In this document: one piece after another, positions 1 to 11,580 of the stretch
Position numbering within the stretch: the stretch's first letter is position 1
Layout of the letters: every line of letters starts with the position of its first letter
Assembly: GCA_030737875.1 (NCBI GenBank)
Contig: CM060919.1
Location: forward strand, 808,587,160 to 808,651,159
Reading direction: 5' to 3'
Length of the DNA: 64,000 bases
DNA from: Allium sativum
Lineage: Eukaryota; Streptophyta; Magnoliopsida; Asparagales; Amaryllidaceae
Made by a program: the position numbers and the translations under genes
The notes under the pieces: generated by a model
What the model was told of the DNA's origin: nothing
Databases searched by the model: none
The model's input: only the letters and a program-made list of their open reading frames with translations

Positions 1-878
1 GCTGAAGTCAAAGCTCTCTTCAAACGTTGGAACGCATCATCACAATCTACGTCCCATGTGAAAACTAGGTTCTTCTTCGTCAAGCGTGTCAATGGAGCTG
101 ATATCTTTGCGAAGTCTTTGATAAACTTCCTATAGTAGCCAGCCAACCCCAAGAAACTTCTCACTTCGGTAGCATTTTTAGGGACCTTCCAATCTTGGAT
201 GGCCACCACCTTCGCGGGATCCACGGCTATCCCTTCTTTGGAAACCACGTGCCCCAAGAACCGTACTTCCTTCCTCTAGAAGTGACACTTAGAAAATTTA
301 TCCTTAAGGCTGTGCGCTCGTAGGGTCTCCAACACTTCCCTAAGATGTAGGGCATGCTCTTCTTCATCCTTAGAAAAGATCAAGATGTCATCTACAAAGA
401 CTACCACGAATTTGTTAAGGTACTCCCTAAACACCCTACTCATCAAATCAACAAAATATGCTGGGGCGTTTGTCAAACCGAAGGGCATCACTAGCCATTC
501 ATAGAAACCGTCCGGAGTCCTAAAGGCAGTCTTGTCTATGCTATCCTCAGCCACTCTCAACTGATGGAACCCAGTGGCTAAGTCCAACTGCGAAAACACT
601 GAGGCGCCAACTAACTGATCGAAGAGATCGTCAATCCTCGGCAGTGGGTGTCTGTTCTTCTTAGTAAGTTTATTAAGTTCTCTATAGTCCACACACAGTC
701 TAAGGGACCCATCCGCCTTCGTGGCAAATACTACTGGAGCACCCCACTCCGATATACTTCGTCTTATGAACCCCTTCTCAAGCAACTCCTTCACTTGCTT
801 ATCGAGTTCCCTCCTTTCACGTGGATCCATGTGGCGTACTGGCAAAGATACTGGTTTCGCATTATCCACAAGATATAT
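1..878 (-). pseudogene. Reverse transcriptase of the left gypsy element (partial, broken)
   Basis: Same frame as gag-protease, running off the window at position 1. Ty3/gypsy RT hallmarks are in order: [16 protein letters not shown], the CVDYRELNK block, [25 protein letters not shown] and the catalytic FVDDIL box with both aspartates present. A TAG at 276-278 replaces the Trp expected after SKCHF. Beyond it the frame continues with RKEVRFLGH, the thumb/connection region and the first residues before RNase H ([17 protein letters not shown]). RNase H and integrase are outside the window. Confidence 0.9.
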
Positions 879-2387
879 TCAAAAATCTATCTCTCGCTTC
901 AGAGGCAAGCCCTTCACCTCCTCAAACACATCCGAATATTCTCGGACCACTCTAACAGATCGTAGATTTTCCTCAGACGCGTCAAGCGATTCTAGATAAC
1001 TTAGCATAACCGAATTTATGGGATTACAGAAGATTTCGAGAGTGTTGCCAAGGCGAGTCACGAGCCTAACTACTCTCCTTTCACAATCAAGAACGGCCCC
1101 ATTTCTGGATAACCAATCCATTCCTAAAATTAGCCCATAGCCCGTGAAGCCCAACACATAAGCATCACATCTAAATTCAACGCTAAGTATGGAAATTTTC
1201 AAATCCAAACACATCATAGAAAAATAAGCTGAGCCCCCAATTAGATTCGAAACAACTAAGGGATCCTCTACTAAACTGGTGTTTAAGTGCAGTGATTCAA
1301 CTAATGATGTAGAGATAAACAAATGTGATGCGCCCGAATTGAATAAGGTACGGATAGGATGATCAAACAGAAAAACTAAGCTTTCAACAGAAATGGTTCT
1401 ACCTCGTTCTTGCAGCGGTGGGACCGCGAGAGCCTGAACTTGTCCCCTTGCCTGCCCTGGTGCCATAAGAGCCTGCACCTGTCCTCCCGAGGTAGCTCCT
1501 GCCCTCTGCCCCTTCTTTGGGCAGTCCTTCACTAAGTGTCCCGCATCGCCACAATGAAAACAACCTGTCTTCTTTTTCTTTCGGCAATCCTTGCTGAGAT
1601 GGCCTGGTGTCCCACAGTTAAAACATTTCTTCTTTCCCTTGCCGTTATTGTCTTTACCACCCTTCTTGTTTTACTGTTGTGGTTTCTTCTGATCCCCCTT
1701 CTTCTCGGGTGCCTTATCAGCTTTAGCGCTTTTCTCCTCATGCATGAGCGCCATTTCTACTAACTTCTCAAAGGTGCCCCCCATCGGGATGTGGGTCATA
1801 GCCAACCCTTGCAATGGTTCATTCAAGCCATTCACGAACCTCAGCGCCTTCTTCTCCGGCGTGTTCACTAAGTCCAAGCCAAACCTTGCTATCTGATTAA
1901 ATTTATTGACATATTCTTTCACTGATGAGCTTCCTTGCTTCAATGTCAAGAACCTTTCCATATATAGATTTTCTTCCGCCCTTGAAAGAAACTTCGCCTC
2001 GAACCTACGTCTGAAATCCGCCCAAGAGTCAACAGGATGCTCCCCATTAGTGACCTCCCACCAAAACGAGGCCTCTCCCTTCATCAACCAAACTGCTAAT
2101 CGAACTCTCCTCCCTTCTTCTACTTCAAAGATTTCTAGCAATTCTTCCACCTCCTTAAGCCAATCTCTAGCTTCCACAAACGTTTCTGACCCTTGAAATG
2201 GTTTTCCACCCATAGCCTTGAATTCCTTGCACGTCTTTGCAAAAGTATCTACGCGAGGAGGAGGAGGAACGGGTGCAACTGGTGGTGGAGGAACATTGGC
2301 TGGACCTGCAGCGGTCCTAGCCTCCAATAGCCTCCTATACCATCCTGGTATCGTTACACCGTCGGGTAGATTAAGATCTTCAGCCAT
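879..2387 (-). pseudogene. Gag and aspartic protease of the left gypsy element (broken)
   Basis: Gag starts at 2387 (MAEDLNLPDG). A retrotransposon gag domain covers roughly residues 70-190, followed by a Lys-rich linker. A TAA at 1671-1673 ends the first open stretch. The same frame then continues into two CCHC zinc knuckles (CFNCGTPGHLSKDC and CFHCGDAGHLVKDC), which bind nucleic acid during packaging, and on to the pepsin-like protease. The protease active-site motif reads FNSGAS instead of the usual FDSGAS: the catalytic Asp is Asn (codon 1338-1340), a G-to-A change in a former CpG. A second stop (TGA, 879-881) separates protease from RT. Gag could in principle still be made alone; the protease would be inactive. 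Confidence 0.88.
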
Positions 2388-2566
2388 GCTGAAACGAAAA
2401 AGGAAAGATTCAAAATGGAGAATTCGAAAGATAAAGATATGTGGCTATTGGGGATTATGTTTTTCTTAAAAACTTTTCTCTTTAAATTTCTCATTAAAAC
2501 ATGTTTTTGAAAACACTTCTTCCAAAAATAACTATTTTTCTAAAGTATTTTTATCTGTTCTGGTAA

Positions 2567-2584
2567 CCTTAAGCTCTGATACCA
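2567..2584 (-). other. Primer binding site (initiator Met tRNA type)
   Basis: TGGTATCAGAGC begins two bases inside the LTR end on the minus strand. It complements the 3' end of plant initiator methionine tRNA and primes minus-strand DNA synthesis in most Ty3/gypsy and Ty1/copia elements. Confidence 0.9.
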
Positions 2585-2586
2585 CG

Positions 2587-5449
2587 TGTAACACCCCACG
2601 TCCATTAATGTCACTCACAAAGGGAATGCATTAACTTCCATGGAGGTTATAAGTGAATATAGAACAGAAAAATTACAACAAGACAGATAATAAATAGTAC
2701 TTGGAAATCTAAAACTTCATTTTATTGCAGCGGAAATTAAACATGTTTGTTACATCATAAAACCATAGATCATAACCAAGTACAATATCCATCTTCATAA
2801 AAACAAAATACATAATCCCATTACATAAATAGCCATTAAAAAGATAACAAGCTGGACTTTACTTCAACGGTCCAAGCTTTCCAAAGAGAGAGATGAAGCA
2901 ATTCAATCAAACTCCACTAGAGCTGGGCCCAACCTGAGGACCTGAAGGGGGAAAAAGATAGAAATAGAGGGGGTCAGACATAAAGTTTGGCGAGTATGAT
3001 AATTCTAACAATACTATTATCAAAATAACTAGACTAAGGCATAAGCTGGAAGACAAGTAAATGTCTATGAACTCTTAGGAAGATAAAGATAGCGTTTAAG
3101 ATAACGGTAAAGGCACACCTAATTACTAACGAATGATTACTACACTGCACCGCACATTACTACACTGCACCACACCAGTCACCCTATTGTTTGATCCCAC
3201 TTGCTTCACACAGAAACTTTATAAATAGCCTTACGTACCCCTAGCTGACTACATAGGTGCCGTCAGCCCCTATCTCCAATAGGTGTACCCCACTACCCAC
3301 TTTCGATCGGCTCCCTACTCGTAGATACCCGTGCTGGCCCCACAGTGGGGTGTATCACTCCCCTAAAGTGGCAACCCGATACAACTTGAGAATGCATGGC
3401 TTATACCTACACGATGCAACAACGTCTTACCTACCAGCCCGGGTCCACACACGCATACGAAACCCGTTGGACTTGCGTTGCCACCGCTCCCCGTTTTGGC
3501 CTCTTACAGTCGAACCCAGCATGCGTGTCCCGTCCTCGACTTGGGTCGAGCCCACAAAGATACGTTTGGGATACTGGTCGAAATGGGCCCCCACAAGCTA
3601 CCCACCTAAGCTTGTCACTAGTATATCCCACTTAACCCTCTTAGTCATGTTCATTTACATGTGTGTTTGGTTAAGTCTTACTAATTGTATTTCACATGCC
3701 ACTAAGGGCACCCCCTAGATTCCTCATGCCACCCAAGGCACCTACTTAACCCCCATGTCCCACCTTACATGTTTATCTGGTTAAGTATTTCTTAATTCAT
3801 TCAGGCCATAACCTCATAAAGACCTCTCACAATAGACTGGCATTTATGGCAGCTAGATTTGCCGGGCGGGTCCGGGCAGTCTTACACCATAAAAGAGTCT
3901 AACCTCGTGTCTTTACAACCGTTATGCTTTAGTTTAGGCCTAGGACCTCTCACATTGGGCTGACATTTGTGACCACTGGATTTGCCGGGCGGGTCCGGGC
4001 AGGTTTACATCACAAACGAGTCCAACCTCGTGTCCTAAGCATTGATTAACACTTAAAATCTTTTACCCCAGTTTTAATAATTCCCTATTCAAATTATTAA
4101 TTAAGTCAACTTTTAATGATGTCCATAATTGACTCAATCATGGCCATCCACTTATGGCATGCAAAATCATATCAATTGCACCCCAACTTTTTAATATTAA
4201 ATCCTTAATATTACCCCTACCCCACGTTTATACGTTCGCTTATTCAACGCATAATATAGGCTAGACTTGTATAGTCTAACACCTAGCACAAAGATAAATT
4301 ATCACAACATATAGACAATTAAAATAAATCTAATCATAATAGGGGTGAAACTTGCATAAACTACACATGTTAAGGATCAAAAGGTGTCAACTTGTTAAAT
4401 GTCTCAATTTATATGATATGATCATAGCCTAAATCTATACATAAACTTGCATATGGGGTTTTTAGGCAACATAATGATGGTGTGAACTAGCATAGGATAT
4501 CACATATGTCATAGCATAATTCTAGATGTCATAATAGATGTCTTGGTATATGTTCATAACTTTTCTAATCAATCTAACTTGCATATGTGACTTGTCATAT
4601 AGATCAACATAACCCAAACATGATGATTTAATTAATATGAACTAACTAGCATAGATGGTAACATCATGGCCTTTTTAACATGTATGATTCATCACAACTT
4701 AGCATAGAAACTTTCAACATACATAACATCATCATAGCATGATTTACAACATATAAGATATCATCATCACATAACATTGGATTTACAATATACATGATAG
4801 CAAAAGGGGTTTACAACAACATATATGATAATTCACATCATCTACTCATAATCCATTCATAACTCAACCTAATTAAAATGATAATAATCTTGTTAAGATC
4901 ATCATACTCACAATTTAGAGAAGAAAAGAGAGAGTTTTGCTTTGCTTTAGGGTTGAGAGAATTAGAATTGAATTTGCTTTTCTTCTTTCTTAGTTGGCGG
5001 CGGCTCCATTGATTTCCATGGCGATGGTATGACAGTAACTATTCTATTTTAATTAGGTTTAGGGTTAGCATTAGGATGTATTTATATGTGTAGGAAGTTA
5101 TTTAGCACCATTAGATTAACCCTGAACCATGAGAACCAATCAAATGCAAAATCTGCATTTGAGCGAATCAGCCACGGGTTGACAGCCAAACACCCTGGAT
5201 TAACCCCTAGTCGACCCAGCAGAGCTCGGGTCGACCTCAAAAATGGGCCGGTTCGGTTATTCCCCCTCCCAATTCGCTGTTTTGAACTTTTTCGCATATT
5301 TATTTATTTAATTTTTAATATATATATATATATATATATCAATATATATATATATATATCTGCGCAACCCATTTCACTTAATTCTTTTCTAAAAATTAAG
5401 TATACTTTAATTTGTGAATTTTAATGTTATAAAATTACGGGGTGTTACA
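2587..5449 (-). repeat. 5' LTR of the left gypsy element
   Basis: On the minus strand the LTR opens with TGTAACACCCCG at 5449 and closes with GGGGTGTTACA at 2587, giving 2,863 bp with matching inverted ends. The primer site follows two bases later, which fixes the inner boundary. It carries a TATA box about 370 bp in, two GTCGAC sites upstream of that box, and a duplicated module with the core CCCGGACCCGCCCGGC (plus-strand positions near 3870 and 3990). No gene is supported in it; the ORF-like stretches are chance. Confidence 0.9.
5079..5086 (-). promoter_or_regulatory. TATA box in the left gypsy LTR
   Basis: TATAAATA on the minus strand, about 370 bp inside the LTR, where an LTR promoter is expected. 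Two GTCGAC palindromes lie upstream at 5210-5215 and 5230-5235. The placement parallels that in the solo LTR at 10474-13527. Confidence 0.55.
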
Positions 5450-6500
5450 GGGTTGAGAATCATTCTAATGATATTAGACTTATATCTCAGAACAATGTGG
5501 TTAGTAAGTATAATCATCTCATTGTTCTTTTAGATATTAACAAATGCATGCATATATTGAATGAGGTTAATAATAATGGTTCCAAATGTGCTGGAATTTC
5601 AGAGGGTTTTAAAGGAAAATTGGATGAGTCACATTTCAGAGAAGATGATGGTTGTAAGGATGATGTTATGGTCCAAGCTGTCTCAGACTATTACAAAGAC
5701 TCTTCAGACCATTATAAGGTTAGTAATCCCTTTAAGGCTGATCAAAATGATTTAGAAGATAATGCTTATTAATAGATGATAGTGATAGCTCGGTTAGCAA
5801 CTTTAAAAAGGGAAGAATAGATTTAAATCTGGCAAATGTAAAGGTGGAAAGAAGGTGTTAAGTGATAACCCCTTAGTGGAAACTAATCCTGAATGGATAA
5901 AGTTGGTTTCCCAAATACATACAAGGTCAAGAACTAAGAAATATAGAGATGAAGGAGGTAACCCATGCGGTGTTTTAAATGGAGACATTTCAAAGAAGTA
6001 GAGAACTTTCTTGTCTTTAAGGGTTACTTGAAAGTTCTGTCATCAGTTTGTTGGCGGTTTGGAGTAAGACTCAGATCTCCATGTGTATCTTCTTGCATCT
6101 AGTTTTTTTTGGTGGCAGAGTTCTTTCATGTTGGCATTTGGATTTTTTTCTTTGGTTGCACTTCAAAATTTGGTTTTGCTTTAGGTTTTTAGTTTCTCTA
6201 TTGCTGCCTTGGAGTTTTTGGCCTGATTCATGGGCTTTTTAGGTTTATGCAGGTGCTGTTACAAAACTTCTGTGCGGGCTTTAGTGTAGTAGTCCTTGTT
6301 GGATTTACTGCTATGTATTCTGGGGTCTTAGCTTGTTGTTTCCTTTTGGTGTTTTTGTTTGTATCTTGCTGCGTCTATTCCTTTTCGAGCTGTATTGTAT
6401 TTCTTTTTTATGTGTGTTGTTGTATTTTGTTACCAGCATGAACTTCTCTTTGTGACTTGTTTATTGTAATATAAGTACCCCTTTCTTTCAAAAAATAATA
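5450..6500 (+). mobile_element. Possible LINE remnant (3' end)
   Basis: A broken coding stretch (5497-6001) is followed by about 480 bp of T/G-rich untranslated sequence. That ends near 6470 with a TAATATAAGTACCCC-type tail and a short A-rich run (CAAAAAATAATAACAATAAA). This layout resembles the 3' end of plant L1-type LINEs. No reverse transcriptase or endonuclease motif is visible, so the assignment is tentative; it could be an unrelated decayed sequence. Confidence 0.35.
5497..6001 (+). pseudogene. Unrecognised coding remnant with frame breaks
   Basis: An open stretch of 91 codons (5497-5772) is rich in Asp, Lys and Ser (HFREDDGCKDDVMVQ). Reading then continues in another frame (DDSDSSVSNFKKGRID near 5780-5830) and in a third (VETNPEWIKLVSQIHTRSR near 5875-5935, stop at 5999-6001). 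The three pieces look like one hydrophilic, basic C-terminal region broken by two frameshifts. I do not recognise the family. A LINE ORF1 tail is possible because of the LINE-like sequence that follows. Confidence 0.3.
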
Positions 6501-8553
6501 ACAATAAATATATGGAAAATTTATTATATATAAAATAATCAATGATGCAAAAGTTAATTTTGTATTCTTAGAATATACTACATCATACAACAAAACATAA
6601 AGAATAGATATTTTTAATGAATAATTTTTACATTTAATAATTCACTTAAGTTTCGATCGAAAGTAATTCAATATTTAAAAATAATATTTTAAGCCAAATA
6701 TATTTGAGACTTTTTGTGACGTGTTTTGTGATCCTTAATTTTAAAAAAATTAAGATTTTTTTATCACATGTATATTTTATTTTAATTATATACTTCTGAA
6801 ACTATTATTATATTCGTTAATAAGATGTAATGTATATGAGCATACTACCTCCTTCACCGATTAATATTTTACACATGCATACACATGTGGGTGCGCGCGC
6901 GCGTACACACACACACACATATATAAAATACATTTATGTACAGCGAGGACTAGGTAAAAACATCAGCCGCCTCATTTTGCTCAATCATCTCTCTCCTCTT
7001 CTGCCTTTCTTTTCTATGCTTCCCTCTCCACCATACTTAGCTTTCTCCATTAGTGTCGATTCACTGTTAGCACCATACTTAAACCCATCTTTTCCATATA
7101 TCTATTTTTCATAACCCCTAATTTTCCCAAAATCGCATGCCCTGATGAACCGCAATGATTGTTAATAGCAATGACACTCATATCTTCTTTGGTGATGGTG
7201 TGGCCGCCAGCTCTTCCCTTCGTGACCGTTTACAACGTTTGTAGTGGTTTCCGAATCTCTAGCTTGTTTATGGTTAATCTATTTCGATGTAGTCTTTGTG
7301 TCTCGAAGATTGGTGGTCCGCTTCTCCTTATATGCTAGGCTTTTTATTGTTATGAATTATAAGCATGTTTTTGTTGTGCGAATAATTGCAAAAATTGCTC
7401 TAATACCAAAATATTGCACAAAATATTAATTTGATCTGCACAAACTCCAAAATTGTATAGTGGAATACAAGAGGCGCAGGAGCAATACAAGAAAAGGAGG
7501 ATCTATCTTGTTGATTAATTATCAACCGCCAACTCAATGGAAAAAATCACCAAACAAAAACAAAATAGAAGAAGAGAAAAGGACACAAATATTTAACGTG
7601 GTTCGGCAATGCCTACGTCCACAGACCCAACAATTATTCTTTATTTTACTGAAGAGAGAACAAAAGAGAACATAAGAGAAATTATAAAATTATAGGTAAT
7701 AGATGGAGGGACTAACATATAATTACAAATTGAATAATCAACTTCAACAAGGGCTAATATGCACTCAAAACCTCTAATTGATTGACCATGGAAGTTAGGG
7801 TAACTTAAGAAGAGGATAATGGTGGATGCTCTCTTACATTCACTCTCCACAAATATAAAGATGAACTTTCTTCATTTACATAGGCTTTAGGATGAAAGGT
7901 TGCTTGGAGATGAAGAGAAATAAATTTCTAGTTGTCTTGAAACCTTTCCAAATGTCCATAATTTGATTGCAGTGTAATTAGAAAGTGGAAGTTTTGATTT
8001 CCTTACATTCCTTGCTTGATTCTCCAAGCCTAATCATTTTTTTCCATATTACAAAACCAAAGAATTTATAAATATACTTCTTACCTTATTTATAAATCCA
8101 TTGATTAATTAATTGATTATGTAATCAATTTGTTTCCTTTGAAAATATCCTCTTAAATATTTCCACATATAGCATAATTGATTGATGGAATCAATTAATT
8201 ATTTTCTTTCTCTCTTAAGTAAATATTTGAATCACATAAATTCAACACTCTGCCTTGATTCAAATATAACCAAATCTCAATAAATGGTCCGGTCTACATC
8301 ATCAAGCTCAATTTGAACATCTTTGGGCAATATTGCGTAAATAGAGCTTTTGAATCTTTCCCAAGCATAAGAAAGATAGAAAATACCAATTTTTTTTGAA
8401 AAACCCCGATGAAGGAGACAAACTTGTAGATACAAAAATCTGAGAGACTAATGAAGACTTCATAGCGCGCTTCACCTTTTTCACCCTACATTGAGTAAGG
8501 ACATACTCAATATTATCTGCTTCAACCTCCTTTTCAAGAATTTTACTCGACTT
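6501..8553. other. Old AT-rich sequence, no gene seen
   Basis: No supported coding sequence. It holds a GC/CA/TA microsatellite at 6889-6926 and, at 7596-7622, the phrase ACGTGGTTCGGC followed by CCTACGTCCAC. I recall that phrase from dispersed plant retroelement repeats, so 7450-8553 may be a decayed LTR fragment. The copia LTR is inserted at 8554; the five bases before it are GACTT. Confidence 0.4.
6889..6926. repeat. Compound microsatellite (GC)n-(AC)n-(AT)n
   Basis: Consecutive GC, AC and AT dinucleotide runs, visible directly in the sequence. Not within a gene. Confidence 0.9.
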
Positions 8554-9895
8554 TGTTGGAAAATGGAGTTTTGATGACAACAACCTTATTTCAATTATCA
8601 TTATTAATTGGTTATAAAATGTATACTAACATCTTTATCTAGAATATATATATATACAGGGTTTGTATACAAGATTTAATACCGAAGACTGTACAGTTTT
8701 AGAGTTCCAAGAGATTTAGGATTCAGAGATTCAAGACTCATGAGTATCAAGATATCAAGATTTCGAGAGCTCGAGAAAATATAGTAATTGAGTCTACTTT
8801 ATATGTAAGACTCTAAAGAGCACTTCATTTTCAAATTCTGTTTTTCAAATTCAAACTCTGTTTTTCAAATTCTATTTTTCAATTTCAAACTCTATTTTCA
8901 AAATTCTAATTCTAATTTCAAAATTATTTCAAACTACTTTTAAATGATTTTAAATTATTACGATTTCAAATATAAATTTATAGTCTATAAAGTTTTATAA
9001 GAATATGTTCATAACATATATGTAGGTTTATTGTTTTAAATCATATAACTTTATAAATATGTTTAAATTATATATCACTATATTTTTGTATGTTTTTATA
9101 CTTTAGAAAATTTATTTTAAACATTAGCTTTGATTCAAGAATTTCCAAAATATTTATATTGGTATTAGCACTTGAAATTTGATTTTAAAAATAAATATAC
9201 AAGGTATATTTTGACATACCAATATGAGCATGTCGACATATAACTGTCATAGATTCAATTTTCAAAGTAAGTGTCTTTTCACTATTTGAAACATTTCAGA
9301 AATTTTGATTTCGAATTTTTATTCATTCGTTATTTTCCTTCTTCACTCCTTTACTTACCACCATTAAAATACTTAAATTTCTTGATTTCTACACTTATAC
9401 TTTGCCGATTTCAACAAAATTTATACCATTCTTCTTCTCTTCTCAATCTCTATCAACTACTCTCTGTTTGAAGTGCTTGAAGAGTTATAGGGCTGTCGTA
9501 ATTGTTTGGGAAAGGATGTATTCCTTGTAGCCCTGAAATCAAGGAAAGGGAAAGGTGTTAACCTTATAGCTGTGGAATCAAGGGTGGTGGACAGTATTAA
9601 CCTTGTAGCCGTGAAATCAAGGGTGTTGTACTTGGATATTGATAATAATAAAACTCTGCGCAATCCAGGGACTGGACGTAGGAGTAATCCGAACTAGTAT
9701 ATCCGGTGTATTTTTTGTTTTCTGCATTTTTATTTACTTATTTTTGTGTTTGTGATCATTTCTGGTGTGATAATCATTGTGTGATTCATATAGTTATTCA
9801 AGTTAGTTTATGATTTTTATAAATTCCTCATAAACACTATTTACCCTCCTCTATTGTTAATTCTGCCTTAAGATCCGTATTCTGCATCCTTAACA
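8554..9895 (+). repeat. 5' LTR of the copia element
   Basis: About 1.34 kb from TGTTGG at 8554 to TAACA at 9895, directly followed by a primer site. The start is less certain than the end, because the matching 3' LTR is out of the window. It contains CAAATTCTGTTTTT-type repeats (8828-8935), a palindrome ATGTCGACAT at 9230-9239 and three imperfect copies of a unit of about 40 bp (9523-9630). Confidence 0.75.
9523..9630 (+). repeat. Three imperfect ~40-bp tandem units in the copia LTR
   Basis: Each unit starts CCTTGTAGCC or CCTTATAGCT and continues with (T)GAAATCAAGG or GGAATCAAGG, ending in a GTTAA or ATTAA spacer. The short open frames crossing it are by-products of the repeat. Confidence 0.7.
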
Positions 9896-9897
9896 GT

Positions 9898-9908
9898 TGG
9901 TATCAGAG
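9898..9908 (+). other. Primer binding site of the copia element
   Basis: TGGTATCAGAG starts two bases after the LTR end. It is complementary to initiator Met tRNA and marks the start of the internal region. Confidence 0.85.
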
Positions 9909-10129
9909 TACAGGTTTTCAAAAGTTCATCATCTGAATTTTGGAAATATTGAATGGCAAATCTTGAAATGATTCATAACGCTAGTTTTGATTCATGCTTT
10001 GTATTAATGTTAGAAGTGTGTGCATTCATTTATGTTGAAAATTCAAGTGATCTACTGAAATGTTGTCCAATACAAGAAAAGGTAAGTTACATGGCTATTG
10101 GGAATTCAAATTCTTAAAAGGTTTGTCAG

Positions 10130-10473
10130 ATGGCTGTTGAAAATTCAAATTCTGATGGACATATGGTGGAGATCAGAAAGGACAAATGGATATTGGATAG
10201 TGGTTGTTCGAAGCATATGACGGGAATCTAGAATTATTGAATAATCTAGTATATGAAGACGGAGGAATGGTCAACTTCGGAGATAACTCTAAAAGATATA
10301 TAGTTGGCATCAACAATGTCGGTAATTCTGAAACTCCTACTATTTCTGATGTTTTATTAGTTAGGAATTTAAATCATAGTCTACTATTTATAAGTCAACT
10401 TTGCGATAAAGACTATAAAATAAACTTTGAAAAGGACAAATGCTTTATAGAAGATAAGAATTCAAAAATAATA
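10130..10473 (+). pseudogene. Copia protease / Gag-pre-integrase remnant, left half
   Basis: From ATG at 10130 the frame reads to WILDSGCSKHMTG, the aspartic protease active-site motif of copia polyproteins, here with an intact Asp-Ser-Gly. A frameshift just after the MTG moves the reading into the frame starting near 10204 (FGDNSKRYIVGI, then LLVRNLNHSLLFISQLCDK), the expected continuation towards the pre-integrase domain. The piece ends where the solo LTR is inserted. Almost all of gag, including any zinc knuckle, is missing upstream. Confidence 0.82.
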
Positions 10474-10749
10474 TGTAACAACCCGTATTTTCAATAACCT
10501 GTTATAACGTAAATCGAGGCAGAATTTAATTTATAAATCTGAATCAAGGGAAACGGGCTATGCCATTGCGTTCGTCTCGGAAAAATACGCGAAATAGAGT
10601 CCGAGTTTTTGAAAATCGGAGTCCGTATGACCCGATTAAGGCCCAACGAAGTTTTCAGAAAATTTCAAAGTAAAAACAGATTTCAAATTCAAGTTTGAAT
10701 TTGGGAATCTAGGGCAGCAGGCGCAGGCGGGAAAATTCCCGCCAAAGTA

Positions 10750-10835
10750 CCCAAGTCGACAGCCCTGTCGACTTGGGAGTCGACTTGGTTGGACCCAAGT
10801 CGACAGCCCTGTCGACTTGGCTGTCGACTTGGTCC
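10750..10835 (+). repeat. GTCGAC palindrome cluster in the solo LTR
   Basis: 10750-10777 is a perfect inverted repeat with 13-bp arms (CCCAAGTCGACAG and its complement) around a 2-nt centre. 10795-10820 repeats it with 12-bp arms. Two further half-copies (10779-10788 and 10821-10832) give six GTCGAC sites in about 80 bp. The cluster lies about 140-210 bp upstream of the TATA box, a position suited to protein binding; function is inferred. Confidence 0.85.
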
Positions 10836-10958
10836 AGCCGGGCTGTTTAGCCTGGTGCACCATTTAGAGATTGTGTTGAGCTTGGGGGCCAGATTCGGTT
10901 TTGAGGGCTGAGATTGGAACTAGGGTTTAATCCTAGGGTTGAAACTAGTCCTAATCTC

Positions 10959-10966
10959 TATAAATA
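10959..10966 (+). promoter_or_regulatory. TATA box in the solo LTR
   Basis: TATAAATA about 485 bp into the LTR, followed about 30 bp on by C/A-rich sequence suited to a transcription start. The solo LTR could therefore still act as a promoter reading rightwards. Confidence 0.55.
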
Positions 10967-11342
10967 AGGCCCTAACCTAACCCTAAATCACCATTATTCA
11001 TTCATACAACTAAACTATGGCAAAATCAATCCTCTCATGGCCTCCACTCTCTTCATAAATTCCTAAATAAACTTTTATGAGATTTTCCATGCATACAAGT
11101 GTTTTCAAGCTTGTATGAGCATCATTAGCTTGCATTCAAGTCAAGTTTCTATATTTGCATCATAAAGCAAGGGTTTTGATCACTTTGGCTTAAGGGTTTT
11201 TCTATTAAAGCTTGCATTTTGGGGTTTAATTGATTGCATAAGGGCTTTCTTATATTTGCTATACTCATTTGAGTCCTCATAAGCATTGTAAGCCCTATTC
11301 TACTTTCATATTTAAACTCTAAAGTTAATGATGCAAGTTGTG

Positions 11343-11580
11343 TTTGATCATTATGATATGATATGCAAGTTTATCATGTTATGCAAGTTTGTTATGTTAT
11401 GATATGCAAGTTTATCATGTTATGCAAGTTTGCCATGTTATGATATGCAAGTTCATCATGTCATGTTATGCAAGTTTACCATGTTATGCTATGCAAGTAT
11501 GCCATGTTATGATATGCAAGTATGTTATGCAAGTTTGGGATGATCATTTTGTTCATGTTATCATGTTATGCAAGCTTATC
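11343..11580 (+). repeat. ATGCAAG-rich tandem array in the solo LTR
   Basis: An imperfect array built from TTATCATGTTATGCAAGT and ATGATATGCAAG pieces, period roughly 20-45 bp, about 240 bp long. The small open frames here are artefacts of the repeat. Confidence 0.75.

Larger units (their letters stand above)
1..5449 (-). mobile_element. Ty3/gypsy chromovirus (Tekay-like), 5' part, degenerate
   Basis: A minus-strand LTR retrotransposon that enters at 5449 and leaves the window at position 1. In order it shows a 2.86-kb LTR, a Met-initiator tRNA primer site, gag with two CCHC zinc knuckles, an aspartic protease, and reverse transcriptase reaching the start of the connection/RNase H region. The coding part lies in one reading frame interrupted by three stops, so this copy cannot make a full polyprotein. 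Gag-pol order, long LTRs opening TGTAACACCCC and the RT sequence place it with Ty3/gypsy chromoviruses. The Tekay assignment is inferred from LTR length and overall similarity to the second gypsy element in the window. The other LTR and the target duplication are outside the window; the five bases next to the visible end are GGGTT. Confidence 0.9.

Noticed and set aside
1536..1763. Hydrophobic ORF resembling a membrane protein
   Set aside because: It is the antisense reading of the zinc-knuckle region of gag.
3257..3718. 153-codon ORF within the left LTR
   Set aside because: It lies wholly in the LTR on the strand opposite to the element, has unusual composition and no recognisable domain.
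10970..10990. Telomere-like CCCTAAACC wording
   Set aside because: Only two or three imperfect copies within an LTR leader. Not a telomeric array.
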